This document shows, in pieces, positions 41,332-49,777 of a DNA stretch of 64,000 nucleotides (positions are counted from its first letter, which is position 1; each line of letters starts with the position of its first letter). The stretch covers positions 120,080 to 184,079 of the forward strand of contig NZ_LXSQ01000012.1 of NCBI RefSeq assembly GCF_001648475.1, read 5' to 3'. The position numbers and the translations under genes were made by a program. This stretch comes from Eikenella halliae (lineage in GTDB: Bacteria > Pseudomonadota > Gammaproteobacteria > Burkholderiales > Neisseriaceae). The notes below the pieces were generated by a model. It worked only from the letters and a program-made list of their open reading frames with translations. It ran no database searches and had not been told where the DNA came from.

Positions 41332-42219
41332 ATGAACAAACTCTTCGCCACCGTAGCCACCGCGCTCTTGCTGGCCGCTTGTAATCCCAATCAAAACAAC
41401 AGCCAAAATAATGCGGCATCTGCGCCGCCTGCTGCTTCGAACTCCGCTGCAGCCCAAGCCGAAGGCCAGCAGCCGCCCGCCATGGCGCTGCCTGCCGATG
41501 CAACAGAGCTTGAAGCGGCTGCCGCCAAAGCTGTGGAAGGCTATCAGCCCGCTGCCGAGAAGCAGGTGATTTATTTCGACAAAGATTCCAAACCCACCGA
41601 TAAACCCAGCCCCGGCGGCTATTACCGCGAAGTGTTAGGTACCATGCCCGACGGTCGCTTGGTGGTGCAGGATTTCTACCAAGACAGCGGCAAACCGCAG
41701 ATTCTGCCTGCCATTCTCTCTAAAGATGGCGATCCGAAAAATTTCTCCACCGATGTGAACGATAGCCTAGTGGTGTGGAAAGAGGAGGATGGCACGGTAT
41801 CTTCCGCCAGCAAATTCATCCAAGGTAAGCTGGACGGCTGGATGGGCATATACCGCGACGGCCGCCTGGTTATCCAAGGCCGCGACAGCGATCCTGAGTT
41901 GGAAGGCGAAGTTGTATTCTTCTATAACGACGGCAAACCGATGATGTGGGTGCGTCCTGCTGCCGACAAACAGCACGTTATCCTCAGCACCTACTACCCG
42001 GGCAGCGGCAGCATTCTATTCAGTGCCATCCATAATGCTAATGGTGAAGGAGATCCTGTGATGTCCGCCTGGGACAAACAAGGCAAACCTACCGAACTGC
42101 CTGCCGTTCGGGCGGATTTGGAAGCCGTGCAGGCGGCCATGACCGATCTGCAGGAATATGCAAATCGGCACGGAGCCCTGAAGGACGGTGGCGGGCAATC
42201 CGCTTCCACACCTAAGTAA
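41332..42219 (+). CDS. Putative outer-membrane lipoprotein, paralogue of the one at 9027
   Basis: A 295-residue lipoprotein (LLAAC, Cys 17) with an Asn/Gln/Ala-rich linker to about residue 55. The core repeats the pattern of the protein at 9027-9791: GGYYREVLG, VVQDFYQDSG, then NFSTDVNDSLVVW and the motif FFYNDGKPMMWV. The two share roughly the same order of blocks over about 200 residues but differ at the ends. No known domain was recognised. It precedes lpdA by 104 bases, without obvious relation. Confidence 0.8.
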   Translation: MNKLFATVATALLLAACNPNQNNSQNNAASAPPAASNSAAAQAEGQQPPAMALPADATELEAAAAKAVEGYQPAAEKQVIYFDKDSKPTDKPSPGGYYREVLGTMPDGRLVVQDFYQDSGKPQILPAILSKDGDPKNFSTDVNDSLVVWKEEDGTVSSASKFIQGKLDGWMGIYRDGRLVIQGRDSDPELEGEVVFFYNDGKPMMWVRPAADKQHVILSTYYPGSGSILFSAIHNANGEGDPVMSAWDKQGKPTELPAVRADLEAVQAAMTDLQEYANRHGALKDGGGQSASTPK

Positions 42220-42323
42220 TTTATGACCTTACAGCCGCTTAACACGAAGTGATGCCAACGTTCCCATGCTAAGCGGCTGATTCTTTCCCCACCCCCCGCT
42301 TTTCACACAAAAGGAGCTTCAAT

Positions 42324-43754
42324 ATGTCTCAATTCGACGTAGTGGTCATCGGTGCCGGCCCCGGCGGTTATGTTGCCGCCATCCGCGCCGCACAGCTGGG
42401 TTTCAAAACCGCCTGTATCGATGCCGGCGTGAACAAGGCCGGCGACGCCCCCGCTTTGGGCGGCACCTGCCTGAACGTGGGCTGCATTCCTTCCAAAGCC
42501 CTGTTGCAATCGTCCGAGCATTTCCATGCCGCACAGCACGACTTTGCCGAACACGGCATCACCGTGGGTAATGTGCAGTTTGACGCCGCCAAGATGATCG
42601 AGCGCAAAGACGCCATCGTCACCAAGCTCACCGGCGGGATTAAATTCCTGTTTCAGAAAAACAAAGTAACCAGCCTGTTCGGCACGGCCTCCTTCGTGGG
42701 CAAAAACGGCGATTTCTGGCAGCTGGAAGTGGACGACAAAGGCGCAAAAACCACGGTTGAAGGCAAGCACATCATCGTGGCCACCGGCTCCACCCCGCGC
42801 GCGCTGCCCTTGGTGGACATCGACAACGTGAACGTGCTGGATAACGAAGGCGCATTGAATCTGACCCAAGTGCCGGCTAAGCTCGGCGTTATCGGCGCAG
42901 GCGTTATCGGTTTGGAAATGGGCTCGGTGTGGAAACGCGTGGGCGCGGAAGTCACCATTTTGGAAGCCTCCCCCGTGTTCCTCGGCGCCGCCGATCAGCA
43001 GATTGCCAAAGAAGCGTTCAAATACTTCACCCGCGAGCAGGGGCTTGATATCCAGCTGGGCGTGAAACTGAATAAAATCACCAGCGGCAGCAAAGTGGTG
43101 GTGGAATACAGCAACGCCAAAGGCGAAGCGCAAACTGCCGAGTTCGACAAGCTCATCGTGGCCATCGGCCGCGTGCCCAACACCCACGGCCTGAATGCCG
43201 AAGCGGTCGGCCTGCAGAAAGACGAGCGCGGCTTCATCGTGGTGGATGGCGAATGCCGCACCAACCTGCCCAATGTATGGGCCATCGGCGACGTGGTGCG
43301 CGGCCCGATGCTGGCGCACAAAGCCAGCGACGAAGGCGTGGCCGTGGCCGAACGCATCGCCGGGCAGAAACCGCACCTCGATTTCAACACCATCCCGTGG
43401 GTCATCTACACCGACCCAGAAATCGCTTGGGTGGGCAAAACCGAAGAGCAGCTCAAAGCCGAAGGCGTGGACTACAAAAAAGGCACGTCCGGCTTTGCCG
43501 CCAACGGCCGCGCCCTGGGTTTGGGCAAAGCCAAGGGTACGGTGAAAATCCTGGCCGATGCCAAAACCGACCGCATCTTGGGCGTGCACATGATCGGCCC
43601 GATGGTGAGCGAGCTGATTAGCGAAGGCGTGGTGGGCATGGAATTCTGCGCCAGCAGCGAAGACATCGCCCGCATCGTCCACGCCCACCCGACCCTGTCG
43701 GAAGTGGTGCACGAAGCCGCCCTGGCCGCCGACAAGCGCGCCCTACACGGCTAA
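42324..43754 (+). CDS. lpdA: Dihydrolipoyl dehydrogenase
   Basis: A 476-residue flavoprotein (E3) that reoxidises lipoamide in 2-oxoacid dehydrogenase complexes and passes electrons to NAD+. FAD site [18 protein letters not shown] at the N-terminus, redox disulfide [18 protein letters not shown] site [14 protein letters not shown], and the C-terminal catalytic His-Glu in [14 protein letters not shown] is well placed before the start. E1 and E2 genes are not adjacent in the window, so which complex it serves is not visible. Confidence 0.95.
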   Translation: MSQFDVVVIGAGPGGYVAAIRAAQLGFKTACIDAGVNKAGDAPALGGTCLNVGCIPSKALLQSSEHFHAAQHDFAEHGITVGNVQFDAAKMIERKDAIVTKLTGGIKFLFQKNKVTSLFGTASFVGKNGDFWQLEVDDKGAKTTVEGKHIIVATGSTPRALPLVDIDNVNVLDNEGALNLTQVPAKLGVIGAGVIGLEMGSVWKRVGAEVTILEASPVFLGAADQQIAKEAFKYFTREQGLDIQLGVKLNKITSGSKVVVEYSNAKGEAQTAEFDKLIVAIGRVPNTHGLNAEAVGLQKDERGFIVVDGECRTNLPNVWAIGDVVRGPMLAHKASDEGVAVAERIAGQKPHLDFNTIPWVIYTDPEIAWVGKTEEQLKAEGVDYKKGTSGFAANGRALGLGKAKGTVKILADAKTDRILGVHMIGPMVSELISEGVVGMEFCASSEDIARIVHAHPTLSEVVHEAALAADKRALHG

Positions 43755-43810
43755 TCCCGCCGCCGGCCTGCCTTGTGCGAAATGGCGCACAGGGCAGGCG
43801 GGATGTGATG

Positions 43811-43851
43811 AAGGCTACCTGAAATGGTTTGCAGATTTCAGGTAGCCTTTT
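43811..43851 (+). terminator. Uptake-sequence hairpin terminator after lpdA
   Basis: AAGGCTACCTGAAAT and ATTTCAGGTAGCCTTTT with a short loop and T-tail. The rest of 43755-44383 holds more uptake sequences and a Correia-like element but no gene. Confidence 0.68.
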
Positions 43852-44105
43852 GTGTGCCTGCCGATTATGGAGCGGGCTTGGTTGGGGCGACCTGAAATGC
43901 CGGGGAGGCGGGTTTGATGATGTGGGAATCAACGGTGTTGTGCCGCTCGGTTTTCTTCTCTTTCCCATTCGCTATATATCCGCCCTGCTGCCATAGCTAA
44001 GGCTACCTGAAAATAGGGCGAACGTATTTCCGGCTTCGTTGATGCTTTGCTTTCAGGTAGCCTGCAATGTTGCCGACGGCAGCCGATTTCGTGGAGCGAG
44101 GTTGA

Positions 44106-44209
44106 TATAGTGAATTAACAAAAACCAGTACAGCGTTGGCTCGCCTTGCCGCACTATTTGTACTGTCTGCGGCTCGCCGCCTTGTCCTGATTTTTGTTAA
44201 TCCACTATA
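44106..44209. mobile_element. Correia-like miniature element
   Basis: 104 bp, TATAGTGAATTAACAAAAACC to TTTTTGTTAATCCACTATA, with CGCCTTGCCGCACTATTTG and CTGTCTGCGGCTCGCCGCC inside. One of the intact copies. Confidence 0.9.
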
Positions 44210-44383
44210 ATCCGCCCGCCCAAGCTGCTGATGCCGTGCTAAAATCCGCCCGTTGCCAGATAGGGATAACGGCCATTCCGTTGGCCGATTGATTTTCAGG
44301 TAGCCTCTCCTCAGCTTGAGGCTACCTGAAAATTTTCATCTCCCTCCGGCCGCTCTTGCCATCCATTCAGAATACGAAAGCCC

Positions 44384-44977
44384 ATGATCCGACACCGCTT
44401 CCTCCCAATCTTTGCCGCCCTCCTGCTCGCCGCCTGTACCGGCCTTGGCACGCAAATGTCTGCCGAAAGCTGGCGCGACGATGCCGCCACGCCCGAGTTT
44501 GAAGCCTCCGGCCGCATGGGCGTGAAGGAAAACGAACGCGGCAGCTATGCCAATTTTGATTGGCTGCGCACGGCCGCCGTGCAGCTGTTTGAAGTGAAAA
44601 CCCCGCTGGGCAACAGCGTGGGCCGGTTGTGCCAAGACGGCGGCGGGGTGCAGGCGGTGGCGTCTAACGGCCAAGTTTACCGCGCCGCCACCACCGCCGA
44701 ACTCAGCCGCCAGCTGCTCGGCTACGACCTGCCCGTGGCCTATATCGACCGCTGGGTCAACGGCCTGCGCGTGCCCGGCGAGCCCTACAGCGTGCTGCCC
44801 GACGGCCGCCTGCAGCAAATGGGCTGGAAAATCCAACGCAATTTGGGTGAAGACGGCCAAGTGCGCATGCTGCTGCTGGAACGCACCGGCCTGAGCCTGC
44901 GCCTGGTGTTCGACCGCTTCGGCCAACCGGAGCAGCGCCCCGGCAGCTGCGCGGATCATGCCGGGCAGGCCGTATGA
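44384..44977 (+). CDS. lolB: Outer-membrane lipoprotein LolB
   Basis: A 197-residue lipoprotein (LLAAC, Cys 18) that accepts lipoproteins from LolA and inserts them into the outer membrane. The pattern EASGRMGVKENERGSYANFDW, the phrase SNGQVYRA, RWVNGLRVPGEPY, and MGWKIQRNL match LolB. Neighbourhood supports it: ispE follows with a four-base overlap (ATGA), as in many beta- and gammaproteobacteria. An uptake-sequence pair lies just upstream. Confidence 0.9.
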   Translation: MIRHRFLPIFAALLLAACTGLGTQMSAESWRDDAATPEFEASGRMGVKENERGSYANFDWLRTAAVQLFEVKTPLGNSVGRLCQDGGGVQAVASNGQVYRAATTAELSRQLLGYDLPVAYIDRWVNGLRVPGEPYSVLPDGRLQQMGWKIQRNLGEDGQVRMLLLERTGLSLRLVFDRFGQPEQRPGSCADHAGQAV

Positions 44978-45852
44978 TGCAGCCGCACCCCGCCGCCCGA
45001 GCCTTTCCCGCCCCGGCCAAGCTCAATCTCGACCTGCGCATCATCGGCCGCCGGGCCGACGGCTACCATTTGCTCGAAAGCATCTTCTGCCTGATTGATT
45101 TGTGCGACACAATATGGCTGTTGCCGCGCGAAGACGGGCAAATCATCCTGCACAACCCCGCCGGCGGCATTCCGCCCGAACAAGATTTGAGCCACCGCGC
45201 CGCCCGCCTGCTGCAACAGTTTTCAGGTAGCCCCGCCGGCGTGGAAATCTGGCTGAGCAAACATATCCCCAGTGGCGGCGGGCTGGGCGGCGGCAGCTCG
45301 GATGCCGCTACCGTGCTGCTTGCCCTCAACCATTTGTGGCACACCGCCGTGTCGCCCGAAACGCTGCGGGCACTCGGCCTGAAGCTGGGCGCGGACGTGC
45401 CGTTTTTCCTGTTCGGCCAAAGCGCTTTTGTGCAAGGCATCGGCGAAATCCTGAGCCCGCTGGCCGTGCCGGAACAGTGGTATGTGGTGGTGCGCCCCGA
45501 TGCGCATGTGGCCACGCCGAAAATCTTCGCCCACCCTAATCTCACCCGCAACAGCCCGCCCTGCGCGCAACCCGGTTTCACGCAACTGCAACCTTTCCGC
45601 AACGATATGCAGGCCGTGGTGCTGGCCGAATATCCGCCCGTGGCCGCCGCCTTTCGCCTGCTGCAAAACTACGGCACGCCGCAGCTGACCGGCTCCGGCG
45701 CCTGCCTGTTTATCGCCTGCGCCACGCAAGGCGAAGCTGAGTATATCTATGGCAGGCTACCTGAAAACCTGGCCGCCTGGTGCGTGCGCGGTTTGGATCG
45801 GCATCCTTTGCAAGCCGTCTTGGAAAATAACGAAAATATCAAACATGCTTGA
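44974..45852 (+). CDS. ispE: 4-diphosphocytidyl-2-C-methyl-D-erythritol kinase
   Basis: A 292-residue GHMP kinase of the MEP isoprenoid pathway; it phosphorylates CDP-methylerythritol. Motifs: AKLNLDLRIIGRRADGYH at the N-terminus, the glycine-rich ATP loop PSGGGLGGGSSDAATVL and LTGSGACLFIA near the end. Translationally coupled to lolB. An uptake sequence is read as GRLPEN close to the C-terminus. Its stop codon TGA overlaps the -35 box of the tRNA-Gln promoter. Confidence 0.95.
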   Translation: MMQPHPAARAFPAPAKLNLDLRIIGRRADGYHLLESIFCLIDLCDTIWLLPREDGQIILHNPAGGIPPEQDLSHRAARLLQQFSGSPAGVEIWLSKHIPSGGGLGGGSSDAATVLLALNHLWHTAVSPETLRALGLKLGADVPFFLFGQSAFVQGIGEILSPLAVPEQWYVVVRPDAHVATPKIFAHPNLTRNSPPCAQPGFTQLQPFRNDMQAVVLAEYPPVAAAFRLLQNYGTPQLTGSGACLFIACATQGEAEYIYGRLPENLAAWCVRGLDRHPLQAVLENNENIKHA

Positions 45853-45877
45853 CAAGATACCGAAAAAAACGCATAAT
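45849..45877 (+). promoter_or_regulatory. Sigma-70 promoter of the tRNA-Gln pair
   Basis: TTGACA at 45849-45854 and CATAAT at 45872-45877 with a 17-base spacer, 44 bases before the first tRNA. The -35 box includes the ispE stop codon. The consensus match is near perfect. Confidence 0.82.
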
Positions 45878-45920
45878 TCGCGCCTTTCCTGAATCGCCTG
45901 CCGCAACAGCAGGTTTGTAC

Positions 45921-45997
45921 TGGGGATTCGCCAAGTTGGTTAAGGCATCGGATTCTGAATCCGACATGCGTAGGTTCGAATCCTACATCCCCAGCCA
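45921..45997 (+). tRNA. tRNA-Gln (CTG anticodon)
   Basis: A 77-base cloverleaf with encoded CCA. Acceptor TGGGGAT pairs with ATCCCCA, the D-loop has AAGTTGGTTAAGGC, the anticodon loop TTCTGAA gives anticodon CUG, and the T-arm is GTAGGTTCGAATCCTAC. Confidence 0.95.
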
Positions 45998-46016
45998 GAT
46001 TCGTCAATAATACATT

Positions 46017-46093
46017 TGGGGATTCGCCAAGCTGGTTAAGGCACCGGATTTTGATTCCGGCATGCGTAGGTTCGAATCCTACATCCCCAGCCA
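46017..46093 (+). tRNA. tRNA-Gln (TTG anticodon)
   Basis: A 77-base cloverleaf nearly identical to the tRNA just upstream (19 bases apart), but the anticodon loop TTTTGAT gives anticodon UUG and the anticodon stem is CCGGA/TCCGG. CCA is encoded. The pair is likely one transcript. Confidence 0.95.
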
Positions 46094-46099
46094 CCTTAC

Positions 46100-46126
46100 A
46101 AAAGCATGTACGCGTACATGCTTTTA
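46100..46126 (+). terminator. Terminator after tRNA-Gln pair
   Basis: AAAAGCATGTACG paired with CGTACATGCTTTT, then TATTTTTAT. A strong hairpin directly after the second tRNA. Confidence 0.88.
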
Positions 46127-46360
46127 TTTTTATCGTTGCGTCATGCGGCGCAACAGGCTACCTGAAAATAAGCGCAGCACGTTTCGCCAAAACAAAACCG
46201 GCGCGAAAACCGGAGAGGCGGGAATTTTCTTGCCGTGAAACCGCGTTTATCCGGTTTTGATTGCTTTATTGGGGATTGGGACAAACCCCGCGTAGGCATC
46301 CGTTGCCCAATCCCGACATCGGGCCAACACAAACGGCGGATATTCCGCACAAACAGCACT

Positions 46361-46388
46361 TTGGTTTTGCCTGTGCTCGGCGTATAAT
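46361..46388 (+). promoter_or_regulatory. Candidate sigma-70 promoter of prs
   Basis: TTGGTT at 46361-46366 and a perfect TATAAT at 46383-46388 with a 16-base spacer, about 95 bases before the prs start. The 46127-46360 stretch before it holds one uptake sequence and nothing recognisable. Confidence 0.6.
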
Positions 46389-46483
46389 CCGCCGTTTGCA
46401 AGCCAGTCAAACCCAAACGCGAGGGAGCGGCAATGTTTCCCACAGTCGGCGGCGAGACCGCAAACAACACAGGTAATGAAGAA

Positions 46484-47467
46484 ATGGCATATGAGAGTTT
46501 AATGGTATTCGCCGGCAACGCCAGCGCCGGCTTGGCTGAAAACGTGGTCAAACACCTCGGTATTTCCTTGGGGCGCGCCTCCGTGGGCAAATTTTCCGAC
46601 GGCGAAATCGCCGTGGAGCTCTTGGAAAACGTGCGCGGCCGCGACGTGTTTATTTTGCAGTCCACCTGCGCCCCCACCAACGATAATCTGATGGAGCTGC
46701 TCACCGTGGCCGACGCGCTCAAACGCGCTTCCGCCGGCCGCATCACCGCCGCCATCCCCTATTTCGGCTATGCCCGCCAAGACCGCCGCCCGCGTTCCGT
46801 GCGCGTGCCGATTTCCGCCAAGCTGGTGGCCAATATGCTCGCCACCGCCGGCATTGACCGCGTGCTGACCGTGGATTTGCATGCCGACCAAATCCAAGGC
46901 TTTTTCGATATTCCGGTGGACAACATCTATGCCACCCCGATTTTGGTGCACGATATCCTGCAACAACGCATCGAGAACCTCACTGTGGTTAGCCCCGACA
47001 TCGGCGGCGTGGTGCGTGCTCGTGCCGTGGCCAAGGTGCTGAACACCGACTTGGCGATTATCGACAAACGCCGCCCCAAAGCCAACGTGGCCGAAGTGAT
47101 GAACATCATCGGCGATGTCCAAGGCCGTACTTGTCTGATTGTGGACGACATGATCGACACCGCCAACACCCTGTGCAAAGCCGCTTCCGCCTTGAAGGAG
47201 CGCGGTGCGGAACGCGTGCTGGCCTATGCCACCCACCCCGTGTTCTCCGGCGAAGCCGTGAGCCGCATCGCATCGTCTGATATCGACCAAGTGGTGGTTA
47301 CCGACACCATTGCCCTGTCTGATGCCGCCCGAAACTGTGACCGTATCCGCCAGGTTACGATTGCCGGCTTGCTGGCCGAAACCATGCGCCGCATCAGCAA
47401 CGAAGAATCTGTCTCATACCTCTTCAACGAGGATGTGGCATCCCCGGGAGCATTGTTCCTCCCGTAA
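46484..47467 (+). CDS. prs: Ribose-phosphate pyrophosphokinase
   Basis: A 327-residue enzyme making PRPP from ribose 5-phosphate and ATP for nucleotide, His and Trp synthesis. Motifs: [19 protein letters not shown] at the N-terminus, [14 protein letters not shown] (ATP-binding), [18 protein letters not shown], and the PRPP loop [14 protein letters not shown]. The frame runs further upstream to 46433, but the conserved start [13 protein letters not shown] lies at 46484. A hairpin (47473-47511) and then rplY follow, the conserved order prs-rplY. Confidence 0.96.
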   Translation: MAYESLMVFAGNASAGLAENVVKHLGISLGRASVGKFSDGEIAVELLENVRGRDVFILQSTCAPTNDNLMELLTVADALKRASAGRITAAIPYFGYARQDRRPRSVRVPISAKLVANMLATAGIDRVLTVDLHADQIQGFFDIPVDNIYATPILVHDILQQRIENLTVVSPDIGGVVRARAVAKVLNTDLAIIDKRRPKANVAEVMNIIGDVQGRTCLIVDDMIDTANTLCKAASALKERGAERVLAYATHPVFSGEAVSRIASSDIDQVVVTDTIALSDAARNCDRIRQVTIAGLLAETMRRISNEESVSYLFNEDVASPGALFLP

Positions 47468-47472
47468 TCCCC

Positions 47473-47511
47473 GCCGTCAGGGTTGGTCGCAGCCCGGCAG
47501 ACGGCTTTTTT
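47473..47511 (+). terminator. Possible terminator or attenuator between prs and rplY
   Basis: GCCGTC at 47473 pairs with GACGGC at 47500, followed by six T; the loop is long (about 21 bases) and partly structured. It lies 21 bases ahead of the rplY start, so it may attenuate rather than fully stop. Confidence 0.5.
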
Positions 47512-47531
47512 AACTTAAATGGAGTTTTACC

Positions 47532-48104
47532 ATGTCTTTCAAAATCGAAGCCCAAGTGCGCGAAGAGCAAGGTACTGGTGCGAGCCGCCGCCTGCGCCGC
47601 GAAGGCCGTGTGCCTGCCGTAGTTTACGGCGCCGGCTCTGACGCCACTGCTGTTTCCGTTGACCACAAAACCGTATTCTTCGCCCTGCAGAAAGAAGAGT
47701 TCCACACCGCCATCATCAAACTGGCGCTGAACGGCAAAGAGCACGACGTGATTGTGCGCGACTTCCAGATGCACCCTGTTCGCCGCGAAGTGCGCCACAT
47801 CGACTTCCAAATCGTGGAAGCCGGCAAACCGATCAAAATCCGCCTGCCGCTGCACGTGGTTAATGCCGAGAAATCTCAGGCCGTTAAACTGCAAAACAGC
47901 CGCGTGGCTCTGCTGAGCACCAGCGTGGAAGTGCTGCTGGATCCGAAACATATCCCGTCCGAACTGGTTTTGGATTGCGAAAAAGTTGTGGCAGGCGATG
48001 TATTGCACCTGTCCGACATCCAATATCCGGAAGGCGTGGAAAGCACCTCCCTGCGCCGTGGCGCCAACTTGGCCGTAGCCACTGTAACCGCCGCAGGCAA
48101 ATAA
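47532..48104 (+). CDS. rplY: 50S ribosomal protein L25 (CTC form)
   Basis: A 190-residue two-domain L25. The N-terminal domain ([29 protein letters not shown]) binds 5S rRNA; the C-terminal extension (about 95-190, with [21 protein letters not shown] and [15 protein letters not shown]) is the CTC/TL5 domain. Ends with TVTAAGK. Good ribosome site (TGGAG). Terminator downstream at 48126. Confidence 0.96.
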   Translation: MSFKIEAQVREEQGTGASRRLRREGRVPAVVYGAGSDATAVSVDHKTVFFALQKEEFHTAIIKLALNGKEHDVIVRDFQMHPVRREVRHIDFQIVEAGKPIKIRLPLHVVNAEKSQAVKLQNSRVALLSTSVEVLLDPKHIPSELVLDCEKVVAGDVLHLSDIQYPEGVESTSLRRGANLAVATVTAAGK

Positions 48105-48125
48105 GCCGGACGGCTTTGATAACAA

Positions 48126-48152
48126 ACCCCGCTGCCAAGCGGGGTTTTGTTT
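48126..48152 (+). terminator. Rho-independent terminator after rplY
   Basis: CCCCGCT paired with AGCGGGG around a three-base loop, followed by TTTTGTTT. Confidence 0.88.
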
Positions 48153-48320
48153 GGCCGGTGTTTCGGTGTGAAGGCTACCTGAAAAGTTGTAGCCCTAGTT
48201 TTCAGGTAGCCTCTTTGTATTTGGAAAAGGCTACCTGAAAAAGCTTCCCTGCCTTCTTCAGCCCGCAGCCTTTCTGCGTTTGGTGTTAAAATCCTGCCCA
48301 AACCCAATTACGGAAAAACC

Positions 48321-49013
48321 ATGGACCACACTCTTGAAGTCAGCCCCATCAGCCGCCCCGTGCTTGTTCCGCCGGGTGGGCAAAATAAAGTCTTGCTTCA
48401 CTCCTGTTGCGCCCCGTGCAGCGGCGAAGTGATGGAAGCCCTGCTTGCTTCCGGCATCGACTACACCATCTATTTCTACAACCCCAACATCCACCCGCTC
48501 AAAGAATACCTGCTGCGCAAAGAGGAAAACATGCGCTTTGCCGACAAATTCGGCATCCCATTCATCGATAAAGACGACGACTACGAAAACGACCGCAAAG
48601 AATGGTTTGAAAAAGCCAAAGGCATGGAATTCGAGCCCGAGCGCGGCATCCGCTGCACCATGTGTTTCGACATGCGCTTTGAAAAAGCCGCCCAATATGC
48701 CCACGAAAACGGCTTTCCCGTGTTCACCAGCAGCCTCGGCATTTCCCGCTGGAAAAACATGAACCAAATCAACGATTGCGGCCGCCGTGCCGCCGAAAAA
48801 TACCCCGGCCTGGTGTATTGGGATTTCAACTGGCGCAAAGGCGGCGGCAGTGCGCGCATGATCGAAATCAGCAAGCGCGAGCGTTTCTACCAGCAGGAAT
48901 ACTGCGGCTGTGCCTATTCCCTACGCGATTCTAATGCCCACCGTAAATCACAAGGGCGGCCACCGATTAAAATCGGGGTGAAGTATTACGGTGATGAGGA
49001 GGATGCCGGTTGA
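48321..49013 (+). CDS. queH: Epoxyqueuosine reductase QueH
   Basis: A 230-residue enzyme that performs the last step of queuosine synthesis on tRNA in organisms without QueG. It holds [18 protein letters not shown] (Cys29, Cys30, Cys33), [11 protein letters not shown] (Cys112, Cys115) and EYCGCAYS (Cys195, Cys197), the cysteines that bind the iron-sulfur cluster and do the redox chemistry. [17 protein letters not shown] is also typical. Together with gluQ (1487) it shows an active queuosine pathway. An uptake-sequence hairpin follows at 49032. Confidence 0.93.
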   Translation: MDHTLEVSPISRPVLVPPGGQNKVLLHSCCAPCSGEVMEALLASGIDYTIYFYNPNIHPLKEYLLRKEENMRFADKFGIPFIDKDDDYENDRKEWFEKAKGMEFEPERGIRCTMCFDMRFEKAAQYAHENGFPVFTSSLGISRWKNMNQINDCGRRAAEKYPGLVYWDFNWRKGGGSARMIEISKRERFYQQEYCGCAYSLRDSNAHRKSQGRPPIKIGVKYYGDEEDAG

Positions 49014-49031
49014 TTGCTGCCGGTTGTATGG

Positions 49032-49063
49032 AAAGGCTACCTGAAAATTTTCAGGTAGCCTTT
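49032..49063 (+). terminator. Uptake-sequence hairpin terminator after queH
   Basis: AAAGGCTACCTGAAAA directly joined to TTTTCAGGTAGCCTTTATA. Confidence 0.65.
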
Positions 49064-49777
49064 ATAGCAAGCCGAATTGGTTTTCGATAAAAGAAGGGCG
49101 GGCTAAAAACAGTATGTTAAGTCGAGCCAATGCTGTAGCGAAGTTAGGCCGGTTTGCTCTATACATTTGCACACGGCATGGCCAAGCCATCCAACGGTTG
49201 ATACACGATTATCAGTAAGGGGCTGTTTATGCCCCTTTTGCTTATTTTTTAGCGGAATCTGAGGTTTTCTCGTCATCTCATATTTACAAATATTTTCATT
49301 TTACATAAGCCTAAGCGGGAGGGAGTGTAAGGGTTTATGCATAGGCGAATTTAATGTAAATATATAATTTAATAGAATATAGTTTATTTTGTAGCAAAAT
49401 TATCTATATGGAAATAATCATGGTGTACTGCTTCTTGAGGTGTTCTTGACTTGCATCAATGAAAGGGGGTTAATGTTTCTTGACGAAGATTATTGCTAAT
49501 ATTAGGATTATATTAGCAATTCTTCTTGGTTAATGCGGCAATTAGGCTGCATTGTTCCAACCAGGATGTCAAAACATGTGCCGCCCGGCGGCAGCTTTAT
49601 CACCCGACGGCGGTACTGTAACGGCAACGGCAAGTGGCCGTTGTACAGAGTATGGCCGATTCAACGAATACCGACACAGGTATCTTGCTGTATTGTAAGG
49701 CGGATTCTTCTGTGATGTAACGCCAGGTAACTCGGCGGGTTGGCCGGATTTCAAGTGAACCTATTAAAGAGGACGCT
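49064..49777. other. Long AT-rich leader region of the peptide transporter
   Basis: 714 bases with no convincing gene, much poorer in G+C than the neighbours between about 49250 and 49530. It includes a small hairpin (GGGGCTGTTTATGCCCCTTTT, about 49219-49240), the motif TTTTACATAA (49299-49308), a promoter-like site with an 11-bp inverted repeat (49480-49520), and a C+G-rich stretch with short hairpins (49560-49700). Long, AT-rich leaders like this suggest silencing and regulated expression. Confidence 0.55.
49480..49520 (+). promoter_or_regulatory. Candidate promoter with operator-like inverted repeat
   Basis: TTGACG (49480-49485) and TAGGAT (49503-49508) are 17 bases apart. The perfect inverted repeat ATTGCTAATAT / ATATTAGCAAT (49492-49502 and 49510-49520) surrounds the -10 box. 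A regulator binding here would block the polymerase. It is about 260 bases ahead of the POT transporter start. Confidence 0.5.

Noticed and set aside
42303..43712. Long minus-strand frame opposite lpdA
   Set aside because: Shadow frame; lpdA is certain in the other strand with all its motifs.
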